7,432 bases of DNA from Dehalococcoidales bacterium (GTDB taxonomy: Bacteria; Chloroflexota; Dehalococcoidia; Dehalococcoidales; UBA2162), in contig JAENIS010000073.1 in the NCBI GenBank assembly GCA_016844285.1, positions 1 to 7,432 of the forward strand, read 5' to 3'. Of this stretch, positions 1 through 6,084 are shown piece by piece. Position numbers and translations under genes: made by a program. Under the pieces are notes generated by a model. The model saw nothing but the letters and a program-made list of their open reading frames with translations. It searched no databases and was not told where the DNA came from. Position 1 is the stretch's first letter. Every line of letters begins with the position of its first letter.

Positions 1-10
1 GTGAAGATGG

Positions 11-1522
11 ATGAAGAAACACAGATGGTTTTCGAAATGGTTTATCCTCCCGCTAATTGTGGTAGTAATGATGGTAATGCTTACCTTTGGTTTCACTCTG
101 ACGGCCTCTTTCAATGACCAGGAGACCTCCAATGCCAATGATGTTACTGTCTGGGCTTCCACACTGTGGACACAGACATCTCAGGCCGACTTCGAAGCCG
201 GCGTTTCGGATAATGTCAATACCTTGTCCAGTCCCGGAGACGTAAGTCTGGTACTGGGTGGGAATGGTGGAGGCAACCTCATCTTGCTGTGGGACGGAGG
301 CACGGCACCAACCGGCTGGACAGTTATCACTACTTTTAATACCAGGTTCCCTCGTGGCGCCGCTACTTATAGCGGGATTGGCGGTGCCGCCAGCCACACT
401 CATACCGTAACTTTGGTCTCAAGCGGTGGACCATCAGCCAATACCTCAGTATCCGGTAGTGGGACTAACCGAGCTTCCGGCAACCATACCCATACTTTGT
501 CTTCTGCCTCAACTCCCTCGGCATCTAACCTGCCCAGTTACCGTGACCTGAAGTTCATCCGCTACAGCGGTGTTGCGGCAGTGATTCCGGCCGGAGCCAT
601 TGCCATCTTTGATACCACACCACCGGCAGGGTGGACGCGATACTCAGCCCAGGATAATTTCTTCGTCAGGGGAGCGGCTACGACAAATGTTACCGGAGGT
701 TCGAACAACCATACTCACACGGTTCCGAACCTTGCCGCCTCAACCAGTTACCAGGCAGTCAGCACGACAACGCCAAGGACACTAGTAGCCACAAGTGCAC
801 ATACTCATACCGTAGCTACCCCAACCGACTCGGTGGATAACCAGTCGCCTTTTATTACGGTGATACTTGCCAAAGCGGACAGTGACACGACAATTCCTTA
901 TGGCATGATTGGCATGTTCGATGCCACTCCTACCGGAGGTTGGAGTGTGCTCAGTGGTGTGGGAGGACCTTTCGAGTCAAGATTCATTGTGGGCGGCTCC
1001 AGCTATGGTACCACCAGTGGAGCAGTTAATCACACACATTCGAACCTGACGACTCCCGTCGCAAATTCTTCAGCCAACGGAAATGCCAGCACATCATCAG
1101 CGAATGCATCGGCAGCTTCTCACCCCCATATTCACAGTGTTACGCTCTCATTCGATAGCGTAAGTCATCTGCCACCCTACCGTGATGTGATATTTGCCAA
1201 AGCCGTGTCTTACCCCCCCTCCGGCACCATCGCGTCCCAGGTCCTGGACACGACTATTGCCAGCTCCAGATGGGATGGATTATCCTGGGACAAGACATTA
1301 CCATCCGGTACTAATACTACCTTTGAGGTTAGAGCGCGAAATACATCATTTACAGCGAGTGCGGGCACTCCGGCGTGGGTCTCAGTAGGGGGGACATCAC
1401 CAGTGATAACGGGACTTCCTTCGGGAAGATACAAGCAGTGGCGGGCTACCTTGACTCCCGATGGGCCAAAGACTAGCACACCAATATTGCAAGAAGTTAG
1501 AGTGTATTACTATGGTGATTAA
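11..1522 (+). CDS. Secreted surface protein with SipW-cognate-like signal and three collar-like His-rich repeats
   Basis: This 503-residue protein is predicted to be exported. The N-terminus has basic residues (K2, K3, R5, K9) and a hydrophobic stretch at about 11-30. Then comes SFNDQETSNAN, which resembles the FsD.E.S.N signature of signals cut by SipW-type peptidases, as in TasA. Residues 89-398 hold three tandem units of about 100 residues. Each begins with a [LI]xD..pP.GW-like segment, continues through F.RG/F.vGG, carries two HTH-type histidine clusters and ends near LPsYRDl.F-like residues. This layout resembles the phage tail-collar/short-tail-fibre fold. Residues about 404-501 look like a beta-sandwich module with GRYKQWRATL and a C-terminal VRVYYYG strand. 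No C-terminal anchor is seen, so the protein is secreted or held by assembly. The start at 11 gives the signal directly; only 10 upstream bases are visible. The next gene, a signal peptidase, overlaps its 3' end. Export is well supported; the role in a surface fibre is inferred. Confidence 0.85.
   Translation: MKKHRWFSKWFILPLIVVVMMVMLTFGFTLTASFNDQETSNANDVTVWASTLWTQTSQADFEAGVSDNVNTLSSPGDVSLVLGGNGGGNLILLWDGGTAPTGWTVITTFNTRFPRGAATYSGIGGAASHTHTVTLVSSGGPSANTSVSGSGTNRASGNHTHTLSSASTPSASNLPSYRDLKFIRYSGVAAVIPAGAIAIFDTTPPAGWTRYSAQDNFFVRGAATTNVTGGSNNHTHTVPNLAASTSYQAVSTTTPRTLVATSAHTHTVATPTDSVDNQSPFITVILAKADSDTTIPYGMIGMFDATPTGGWSVLSGVGGPFESRFIVGGSSYGTTSGAVNHTHSNLTTPVANSSANGNASTSSANASAASHPHIHSVTLSFDSVSHLPPYRDVIFAKAVSYPPSGTIASQVLDTTIASSRWDGLSWDKTLPSGTNTTFEVRARNTSFTASAGTPAWVSVGGTSPVITGLPSGRYKQWRATLTPDGPKTSTPILQEVRVYYYGD
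275..1204 (+). repeat. Three tandem collar-like coding repeats (about 100 codons each)
   Basis: The units lie at about 275-571, 593-877 and 899-1204 (residues 89-187, 195-289 and 297-398). Shared landmarks are WDGGTAPTGW / FDTTPPAGW / FDATPTGGW at the start, RFPRGAA / FFVRGAA / RFIVGGS in the middle, and two histidine clusters: H129/H131 with H159/H161, H234/H236 with H264/H266, and H341/H343 with H371/H373/H375. The units have diverged strongly between the landmarks, so this is an old internal duplication rather than a recent DNA repeat. Confidence 0.8.
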
Positions 1523-2063
1523 GAAATCTGGAATTTGCAGACTTTTAAACACCCTCAGCATCATACTGCTATGCCTACTCATGCTTGCCGGCTTCAGTGT
1601 CTACCTCTTGCCCCACTTTGGCTGGCGTATTGATGGTCTCCGCTCAGGCAGCATGGCGCCTCAACTCAAGACTGGCGACCTCGTCGCCACTCATCTGCTG
1701 GAACCGCAGGCCGTGGCAGTGGGTGATATCATTACCTTTCATTTGGACGGACGAGATGACAGACTGGTCAGCCACCGTGTCATTGGCATACAAGGAAACT
1801 CACCACTCTCTTTCCAGACGAAAGGAGATGCCAATGACACTCCCGACCCGTTTATTACCCCCGCCCGGGATTTGGTAGGCAGGGTTTCCTTTCATTTTCC
1901 GCTGTTGGGCTATGCGATTATACCTCTGAAAACTGTATCGGGTCTGTTGGTAGCTCTGGTTGTACCCGGGCTTATTATCATTTGGGTGTGCCTGAGTAGC
2001 ATCCGCCATGAGCTAGTCAAGAAAAAGAGGGACATCAGCTCCGAAGAGCAAAAGCGGGTGTAG
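1512..2063 (+). CDS. SipW-type signal peptidase I (family S26B)
   Basis: This membrane serine protease removes signal peptides from exported proteins on the outer face of the cytoplasmic membrane. The 183-residue product has an N-terminal membrane helix at about 12-33, then the nucleophile motif SGSMAP (Ser47). VSHRVIGI (His88) replaces the Lys of the classical bacterial enzyme, and TKGDANDTPDP (Asp106/Asp112) follows. A second helix lies at about 142-163, with a basic tail. Two helices and the Ser/His arrangement are typical of the archaeal/ER/SipW branch. The ATG at 1512 was chosen over an in-frame ATG at 1461 because it puts the membrane helix near the N-terminus and overlaps the upstream gene by only 11 bases; the earlier start would overlap by 62. 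The ribosome-binding site is weak, so translational coupling is likely. The upstream neighbour carries a matching signal, so it is the obvious substrate (inference). Confidence 0.92.
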   Translation: MVIKKSGICRLLNTLSIILLCLLMLAGFSVYLLPHFGWRIDGLRSGSMAPQLKTGDLVATHLLEPQAVAVGDIITFHLDGRDDRLVSHRVIGIQGNSPLSFQTKGDANDTPDPFITPARDLVGRVSFHFPLLGYAIIPLKTVSGLLVALVVPGLIIIWVCLSSIRHELVKKKRDISSEEQKRV

Positions 2064-2068
2064 ATGCC

Positions 2069-3562
2069 ATGGTATTAAGAAGACCTAAGATAGTCTTACT
2101 CACGATAATTGGGATAATAGCGCTGGTTCTGGCGGGCTACTCCCCGATTAAGGTACAAGCTGATACTAATCCAGTAGACCTCAAACTGGGTGGGGAAGGA
2201 ACTACTGGCTGGAATATAACTAGCATTAAGCCAGGGGACAGCGGCACCAAAACGGTGGACTTGTTAAACGCCGGTAGGCTGGATGGTTTTGTCACTATCT
2301 GGGTTAGTAACCTCGTCAGCATTGGTACCACAGGCTCCAGCAAGATTACTGACTACCTGCTCCTTAGTGTCTCTGGTCAAGGGCTAGGGAGTAACTTGAG
2401 CTTTCCGGTGACGATGACAACCTTCCCGCAGTCATCTTCAGGCAGTGACTACGTCCGGGTTAACCCACTGGGGGCAGGTGAAACGACTACCCTCGTTTGG
2501 AAATGGGAACTGCCCTATCAAACGGGTAACGATGTCCAGGGTAAAGGCATCTCTTTTACCATCAATTATCTCCTTGAGGGGATTCCTCCGGGACTTGTGG
2601 AGCCTGAAGTTAAAACACCTCCTGTCCCTCCTCAAGAGCTGCAGTTCGCTCTCGAAGGCAAAACGAATGGGATAAAAGTTGATACTGGTGGGACGGTGCA
2701 GGAAACGGTCACACTGACGGCTGCTGCCGGAGATTTTGTGATTGATATAAACAAAGGCACCAGGATAACTGGTCCTGATGGGATGGTACTGGAGCGGGTA
2801 GAGTTGGGTGCAGTTGGAGAAGCAACTGAACAACCAAGAATCGAAGAATTGGTAGATGTTCCCAAGAATACAGTCGCGCTCAGCCCGGTTTATGAAATTA
2901 CCGGTTATCGTGATGGGATGAAGGTTTCTCACGTCAACTTTGACCCCTATATTGTCATCACCATCAACTACGACCCAGGGAACCTGCCCGAGAATGCTCT
3001 TCCTCCCTTTATCGTAAATTTTAGTCAGGGTGGGAGTCTAATGCGACTGGAACCGCCACCTGATGCTTTGTTCGAGCTTGGTAAGGCGAAAGGAGTGGCA
3101 TACCATGCATCATATTTTGCGGTCATGACTGAAGTGGCACCACCACCGCCACCACTACCAGCACATTTTAAGGTAAGTAACCTGGCGATAAATCCGGCAC
3201 AAGCTCGTCTGGGACAGTCAGTCTCTATCAGCGTTGACATCGCCAACGACGGTGCCGTTACCGGCAGTTACGAATTATATCTGGTCATTGACGGCATAGT
3301 CAGAGCAGTCAAAGGGATAACCGTTGAACCACAGAGTATCGTGACATTACGATTTGAAATATCCAACTTAGCTGCCGGTGAGCATCAGATTAAGGTGTCC
3401 GGACTCACCGGGAAGTTTAGGGTAACCAATATGGTCATAGAGCCAGCCGAATCACAGGTCAATTGGTTATTGATTGACCTGGGTGTAGCTGCGATAGCAG
3501 TATTGGGACTGCTGGTAACATACTTGGTCGTTCGAAGGTCGCAACAACGATATCTCAGATAG
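2069..3562 (+). CDS. Membrane-anchored surface protein with TasA/camelysin-like and CARDB-like domains
   Basis: This 497-residue protein has an N-terminal signal (helix about 8-24, possible cleavage after VQA31). Residues about 32-171 resemble the TasA/camelysin beta-sandwich, with WNITSIKPGDSGTKTVDLLN followed by a NAG..dgfvtiwvs strand, the usual 'NLKPGD...NnG' core of that family. Residues about 191-355 form a second beta-rich module with DINKGT, FDPYIVITINYDP and a final YHASYFAVM strand, a style seen in Chloroflexota and archaeal surface proteins. A proline run (357-364) leads to a CARDB-like domain at about 366-452 (NLAINPAQARLGQSVSISV, LAAGEHQIKVSG). A membrane helix follows at about 465-488, then a basic RRSQQRYLR tail. 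It starts 5 bases after the signal peptidase gene without a clear ribosome-binding site, so coupling is likely. It may be a cell-surface base or partner for the exported repeat protein (inference). Domain names come from pattern recognition only. Confidence 0.85.
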   Translation: MVLRRPKIVLLTIIGIIALVLAGYSPIKVQADTNPVDLKLGGEGTTGWNITSIKPGDSGTKTVDLLNAGRLDGFVTIWVSNLVSIGTTGSSKITDYLLLSVSGQGLGSNLSFPVTMTTFPQSSSGSDYVRVNPLGAGETTTLVWKWELPYQTGNDVQGKGISFTINYLLEGIPPGLVEPEVKTPPVPPQELQFALEGKTNGIKVDTGGTVQETVTLTAAAGDFVIDINKGTRITGPDGMVLERVELGAVGEATEQPRIEELVDVPKNTVALSPVYEITGYRDGMKVSHVNFDPYIVITINYDPGNLPENALPPFIVNFSQGGSLMRLEPPPDALFELGKAKGVAYHASYFAVMTEVAPPPPPLPAHFKVSNLAINPAQARLGQSVSISVDIANDGAVTGSYELYLVIDGIVRAVKGITVEPQSIVTLRFEISNLAAGEHQIKVSGLTGKFRVTNMVIEPAESQVNWLLIDLGVAAIAVLGLLVTYLVVRRSQQRYLR

Positions 3563-3578
3563 TTGGGGTCGAAGTTAA

Positions 3579-3617
3579 CAGGATACTAGAGCGACAGGCA
3601 AGAAAGGCCGTATCCTG
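3579..3617 (+). terminator. Weak stem-loop after the surface operon
   Basis: CAGGATAC at 3579-3586 pairs perfectly with GTATCCTG at 3610-3617 across a 23-base loop, 17 bases after the stop of the CARDB-like gene. There is no T-run after it, so it is not a canonical intrinsic terminator. It could be a 3' stabilising hairpin or chance. Confidence 0.3.
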
Positions 3618-3674
3618 CTTGCGATGGATTTGAAGCTAAGTCTGTTTATCTGATTGCTATATCAGCCAAACCGC

Positions 3675-3704
3675 TTGATTTATCATATGATTTCGGCATA
3701 CAAT
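3675..3704 (+). promoter_or_regulatory. Sigma-70-like promoter with a palindrome in the spacer
   Basis: TTGATT (3675-3680) and TACAAT (3699-3704) are separated by 18 bases and match the -35/-10 consensus at 4/6 and 5/6. The start of transcription would fall near 3711, giving a leader of about 20 bases before the ATG at 3731. The perfect 10-base palindrome ATCATATGAT (3682-3691) lies inside the spacer, a place where a repressor could block RNA polymerase. Confidence 0.45.
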
Positions 3705-3730
3705 CTACACAGTTGTACTTTGAGAACAAA

Positions 3731-3934
3731 ATGCCTAGAAAACGAATAACCTGGATTGGTTCTATTATCATCTTGGCGGCTGGTGTCTTTTGCTTTTGGG
3801 CTTTATTGCAGTATAGAACTCGCCTCGTGGCTGCAGCCAGACAAACTGATTTGGTTTCCGTCGGGGCTTTCCTGGCGCTTCTTGTGACTGCTCTGGCTAT
3901 TTTCCTCTGGTATTACTTCAACGAGAAACACTAA
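3731..3934 (+). CDS. Small two-helix membrane protein, unknown function
   Basis: This 67-residue protein starts MPRKRITW. A first membrane helix spans about residues 7-25 (WIGSIIILAAGVFCFWALL), and a short polar loop with R29, R31 and R37 follows. A second helix spans about 43-61, and the tail is NEKH. The positive N-terminus suggests that end stays in the cytoplasm. I chose the ATG at 3731 over an in-frame TTG at 3713 because a GAG-type ribosome-binding site (3722-3724) lies at a suitable distance and the ATG removes a short non-conserved-looking lead. A promoter is visible directly upstream. I do not recognise the family. The clear hydrophobic pattern supports a real gene, but its short length leaves some doubt. 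It is convergent with the transglutaminase-like gene, with 58 bases between the two stops. Confidence 0.55.
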   Translation: MPRKRITWIGSIIILAAGVFCFWALLQYRTRLVAAARQTDLVSVGAFLALLVTALAIFLWYYFNEKH

Positions 3935-3992
3935 CCAACTCCTCCTTTTCATTTAGCTGTCTGTGATGCCCACAAAAATTACTTTCCCAATA

Positions 3993-4583
3993 TCAGTCTA
4001 GCTGAGCGGCAAGGACAATCTCGCCGGTTTGAGGCTCAATATAGTATGCTTCATTGCCGATTATAACTAGATTGATGGCATGAAGAGTATTAGTCGGTAT
4101 TTTGCCGCGCTCGAAGAGGAGATTATACCTATTAGGCTCGATAACTTGTAAGGACATTATGTATCCGTCCGCCAACGCCTTACGCTGTAACGTTACAGCG
4201 TAATCATCGCAATCTATTGCTAACTCTGGCCGTTTAAAGTAGATTGTAGTTGTGGTGGTTAGCCATTTCCTGAGTCCTTCAGGGTCATCGAAATCGCGTA
4301 ACTCAACGGGCATCATCTTGACTCGCTCGACATATTTGACCTGAGTTACCGGCTTCTCAACGTATTGGGTTATGCGTGTTTCGATTAGCCGGGCTTCAAC
4401 CGTTGGGCTGAAGCCTGTATTAAGCTTTGTATCGGTATTGGTATTGGTGGGGGACTGTGTTTCAAACGTAGCTTTACCTATAGTAGCACTTGAACCGAAG
4501 AGGATGCATAATGCGATGATGGCAAGTGACACCGCTAAAACCATGTACATCCTGGAGAAAAACCGTTTGATATCGTTTCGCAT
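3993..4583 (-). CDS. Membrane-anchored transglutaminase-like protein
   Basis: This 196-residue protein has a basic N-terminus (MRNDIKRFFSR) and one membrane helix at about 12-32. A Thr/Asn-rich extracytoplasmic stretch and a charged segment with VEKPVTQVKYVERV (74-88) follow. The C-terminal domain is transglutaminase-like: RKWL (105-108), Cys125 in AIDCDDYAV, His168 in LHAINLVIIG and an acidic residue in YYIEPQTGEI (Glu183) fit a Cys/His/acid triad in the papain-like fold. Such domains can be proteases, amidases or crosslinkers, and the sequence alone does not say which. The start at 4583 was chosen over one at 4673 because AAGGGGG lies 8 bases before this ATG and the membrane helix then sits at the N-terminus. 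It shares its strand with the response regulator gene, but a terminator separates them, so it probably has its own promoter. Confidence 0.85.
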   Translation of the reverse strand: MRNDIKRFFSRMYMVLAVSLAIIALCILFGSSATIGKATFETQSPTNTNTDTKLNTGFSPTVEARLIETRITQYVEKPVTQVKYVERVKMMPVELRDFDDPEGLRKWLTTTTTIYFKRPELAIDCDDYAVTLQRKALADGYIMSLQVIEPNRYNLLFERGKIPTNTLHAINLVIIGNEAYYIEPQTGEIVLAAQLD

Positions 4584-4690
4584 CCTTGCGCCCCCTTGCT
4601 TTTGCTTTACGGTTTCAGCGTATAGCGGGGATACGAAATAACGGCTAAATATAGGTGATGGATTTCTTAACATTCTCTAAATATTTCTAA

Positions 4691-4723
4691 GCAACAAAAA
4701 ATGGTACCCTTTCAGGTACCATT
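4691..4723 (-). terminator. Intrinsic terminator of the response regulator gene
   Basis: AATGGTACC (4700-4708) and GGTACCATT (4715-4723) form a perfect 9-base stem with a 6-base loop. On the - strand the second arm runs into TTTTTTGTTG, a good U-tract. It sits 33 bases after the response regulator stop. On the + strand no T-run follows, so it works mainly for - strand transcription. Confidence 0.85.
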
Positions 4724-4756
4724 ACTCTAGTCTCTTCTTGATGCTTGGTCTTTACA

Positions 4757-5452
4757 TCAGGGATTATCTTGAAACTGGTAGCCAACGCCGGATACAGTCA
4801 CAATATACTTTGGGTTTCTCGGGTCACGTTCGAGCTTAGCTCGTAGGCGACGGATGAACACATGCAGATATTCCCTTTCGTCCTTGTATTGTGACCCCCA
4901 GACCTTATGTAGCAGGTACGTGTGGTCAAGAACCTTATTGGCATTAAGGACCAATTCCTTCAGTAGAGCGTATTCTGTTGGTGTCAGTTTAACTTCTTTG
5001 TCAGCAATAGCTACCCGTCTCTGAGCAAAGTTCACCTCTAAGTTACCGCTAATAAAGGAAGGTTGCATGGGTACACCCGCAGAAGTCTCGCCACGGCGCA
5101 GCACCGCTTTTATTCGGGCTATTAATTCGCTGGCGCCAAACGGCTTGATAACGTAATCATCAGCACCAAGGTTAAGACACTTCACCTTGTCTATTTCATC
5201 AGCTTTGGCGCTAAGCATGATAATTGGGACTTGTGACCATTCTCGCAGCCGGCGGCAGACTTCAAAACCATCTATTTCTGGCATCATGATATCCAGAATT
5301 ACAAGGGAAGGCTGTTCCATCTCAAAGACCCGGAGAGCTTCAGCACCATTTATCGCTGCAAGGACATTGTAACCCTGGGTTTCCAGAATGGCTCTGAGGA
5401 ATCTAATTATGCTGGGTTCGTCGTCCACTACCAGGATATACGTTTTCTTCAT
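4757..5452 (-). CDS. OmpR/PhoB-family response regulator, KdpE-like
   Basis: This 231-residue DNA-binding transcription regulator is controlled by phosphorylation. The receiver domain (about 4-117) shows the acidic pair Asp10/Asp11 in VVDDEP, the phospho-acceptor Asp54 in ILDIMMP, Ser81 in MLSAK and Lys103 in VIKPF, so it should be active. The winged-helix domain (about 135-228) has LTPTEYALL, the recognition-helix region YLHVFIRRLRAKLE and the final hairpin VSGVGYQF. The YL.V.IRRLR.KLE.DP pattern is closest to KdpE-like members, but no kdp genes are present and the target is unknown. No histidine kinase is encoded in the window, so it is either orphan or paired elsewhere. The start has no clear ribosome-binding site. 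A TAATAT box at 5472-5477 (- strand) could be a -10 with a very short leader, but no convincing -35 accompanies it. An intrinsic terminator follows the gene. Confidence 0.95.
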   Translation of the reverse strand: MKKTYILVVDDEPSIIRFLRAILETQGYNVLAAINGAEALRVFEMEQPSLVILDIMMPEIDGFEVCRRLREWSQVPIIMLSAKADEIDKVKCLNLGADDYVIKPFGASELIARIKAVLRRGETSAGVPMQPSFISGNLEVNFAQRRVAIADKEVKLTPTEYALLKELVLNANKVLDHTYLLHKVWGSQYKDEREYLHVFIRRLRAKLERDPRNPKYIVTVSGVGYQFQDNP

Positions 5453-5586
5453 CGTTAATGCTTATTGCCTTATATTACTTTGTTGATACCTTCGCGACTT
5501 TCTGCCCATCCCTAAAAGCAACATCCTTGCCTCATGTTTACTTTAAAACTCTAAGCATGGCATCTCCGAATCTGAGGTGGATGCCC

Positions 5587-5685
5587 CTAGTTGGACAAGA
5601 TAAGAGCCATATTAATAGCAGGTTCCTCTGTCGTCCGGTTAATTGACCTTAAAGATTCTATCACACCTCGACAAAAGGATTCCAT
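5587..5685 (-). CDS. Tentative 32-residue ORF downstream of the 38-residue ORF
   Basis: The product begins MESFCRGVIESLRSINR and ends in a TAG at 5589-5587. It is in the same frame as the 38-residue ORF and separated from that ORF's TAG by only five sense codons. No good ribosome-binding site precedes its ATG. It may therefore be the continuation of the upstream ORF past a stop, the tail of a decayed gene, or chance. I do not recognise it. Confidence 0.2.
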   Translation of the reverse strand: MESFCRGVIESLRSINRTTEEPAINMALILSN

Positions 5686-5700
5686 CGAACTGGAAGAGAC

Positions 5701-5817
5701 CTAAGCTGGCATTCGGGATATCAGGGACCGGTAAGGCTGTACTAAGTGCTCATGCTGCTTCAGGCGGTTGGCAAGTCTCTCTATGCACTGCCTAAGTCTT
5801 TCTTTTTCTACCAACAT
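5701..5817 (-). CDS. Small 38-residue charged helical ORF
   Basis: The product begins MLVEKERLRQCIERLANRL and ends SRMPA. It is rich in Lys, Arg, Glu and Leu with heptad-like spacing (L9, I12, L15, L19), suggesting a short helix or coiled coil. The strong point is the start: AAAGGAGG lies four bases before the ATG and is itself inside the last codons of the 86-residue ORF, whose TAG overlaps this start by 10 bases. That arrangement is typical of translational coupling. No family is recognised. It could be the N-terminus of a gene cut short by the TAG at 5703-5701, since the same frame stays open for 37 more codons afterwards. Confidence 0.4.
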   Translation of the reverse strand: MLVEKERLRQCIERLANRLKQHEHLVQPYRSLISRMPA

Positions 5818-6068
5818 ACCGCCTCCTTTACGTGGTCGTCAATGTTCCCCCTTTGGCCCAAAGCGATGATGAACTCAACTTGGCGTCTTGGTTGTGTCTT
5901 TTCAAGTTCTCCAGCAATCTTCCAAGCCAGAGCGCTCAGCTTAACCATAGTATTGCAAACATGTGTATCAGGCGGATAATAATGTGCCTTGCTTTTTTCG
6001 GATTTTATATTTTTACTCGCTTCATGTGCTATCTTGACGTATTTTAGCACTTGCTGCATAATAGGCAT
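5808..6068 (-). CDS. Hypothetical 86-residue protein
   Basis: This predicted soluble protein starts MPIMQQVLKYVKIAHEASKN and contains charged, probably helical segments (for example KLSALAWKIAGELEKTQ, residues 43-59) and VEFIIALGQRG (64-74). Its amino-acid make-up looks protein-like, unlike the low-complexity reading of the opposite strand. A TGA lies four codons upstream of the ATG, so it cannot extend far. No clear ribosome-binding site precedes the ATG at 6068 or the in-frame ATG at 6059. Its stop overlaps the start of the 38-residue ORF, suggesting a two-gene unit. I do not recognise a family. It may equally be a remnant. Confidence 0.4.
   Translation of the reverse strand: MPIMQQVLKYVKIAHEASKNIKSEKSKAHYYPPDTHVCNTMVKLSALAWKIAGELEKTQPRRQVEFIIALGQRGNIDDHVKEAVCW
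6034..6062 (+). promoter_or_regulatory. Sigma-70-like promoter, probably for serC
   Basis: TTGACG (6034-6039) and CATAAT (6057-6062) are separated by exactly 17 bases and match consensus 5/6 each. Transcription would begin near 6069, giving serC a leader of about 177 bases. The promoter lies inside the tentative 86-residue ORF on the other strand, at its 5' end. Confidence 0.5.
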
Positions 6069-6084
6069 AAGCAGTCGTTGTCAA
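6058..6084 (-). promoter_or_regulatory. Possible - strand promoter overlapping the serC promoter
   Basis: On the - strand a perfect TTGACA (6084-6079) is followed after 15 bases by TATTAT (6063-6058), a 5/6 match. The spacing is shorter than ideal. The inferred start near 6051 falls just inside the 86-residue ORF, which weakens its assignment to that ORF's first ATG. A GTG codon at 6050 would then be a nearly leaderless start. Confidence 0.25.

Noticed and set aside
275..1204. Prophage or phage tail operon suggested by the collar-like repeats
   Set aside because: No other phage gene is present, the protein has an export signal, and it sits with a signal peptidase and an anchored surface protein.
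1461..1511. Earlier start of the signal peptidase at 1461
   Set aside because: It would overlap the upstream gene by 62 bases and place an unrelated polar stretch before the membrane helix.
2438..2932. 164-codon - strand ORF inside the CARDB-like surface gene
   Set aside because: It is a shadow of the confident + strand gene, with Cys/Phe/Arg-rich composition and no family features.
4584..4673. Earlier start of the transglutaminase-like protein at 4673
   Set aside because: The ATG at 4583 has a strong AAGGGGG site and puts the membrane helix at the N-terminus. The extra 30 residues look like leader translation.
5458..5646. 62-codon + strand ORF next to the response regulator start
   Set aside because: No ribosome-binding site, no recognisable pattern, and its composition is like non-coding DNA. 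It also overlaps the tentative - strand ORF.
5832..6047. 71-codon + strand ORF opposite the 86-residue ORF
   Set aside because: It is the antisense reading of a more protein-like frame and has no start signal. Its run of aromatic and Cys residues looks accidental.
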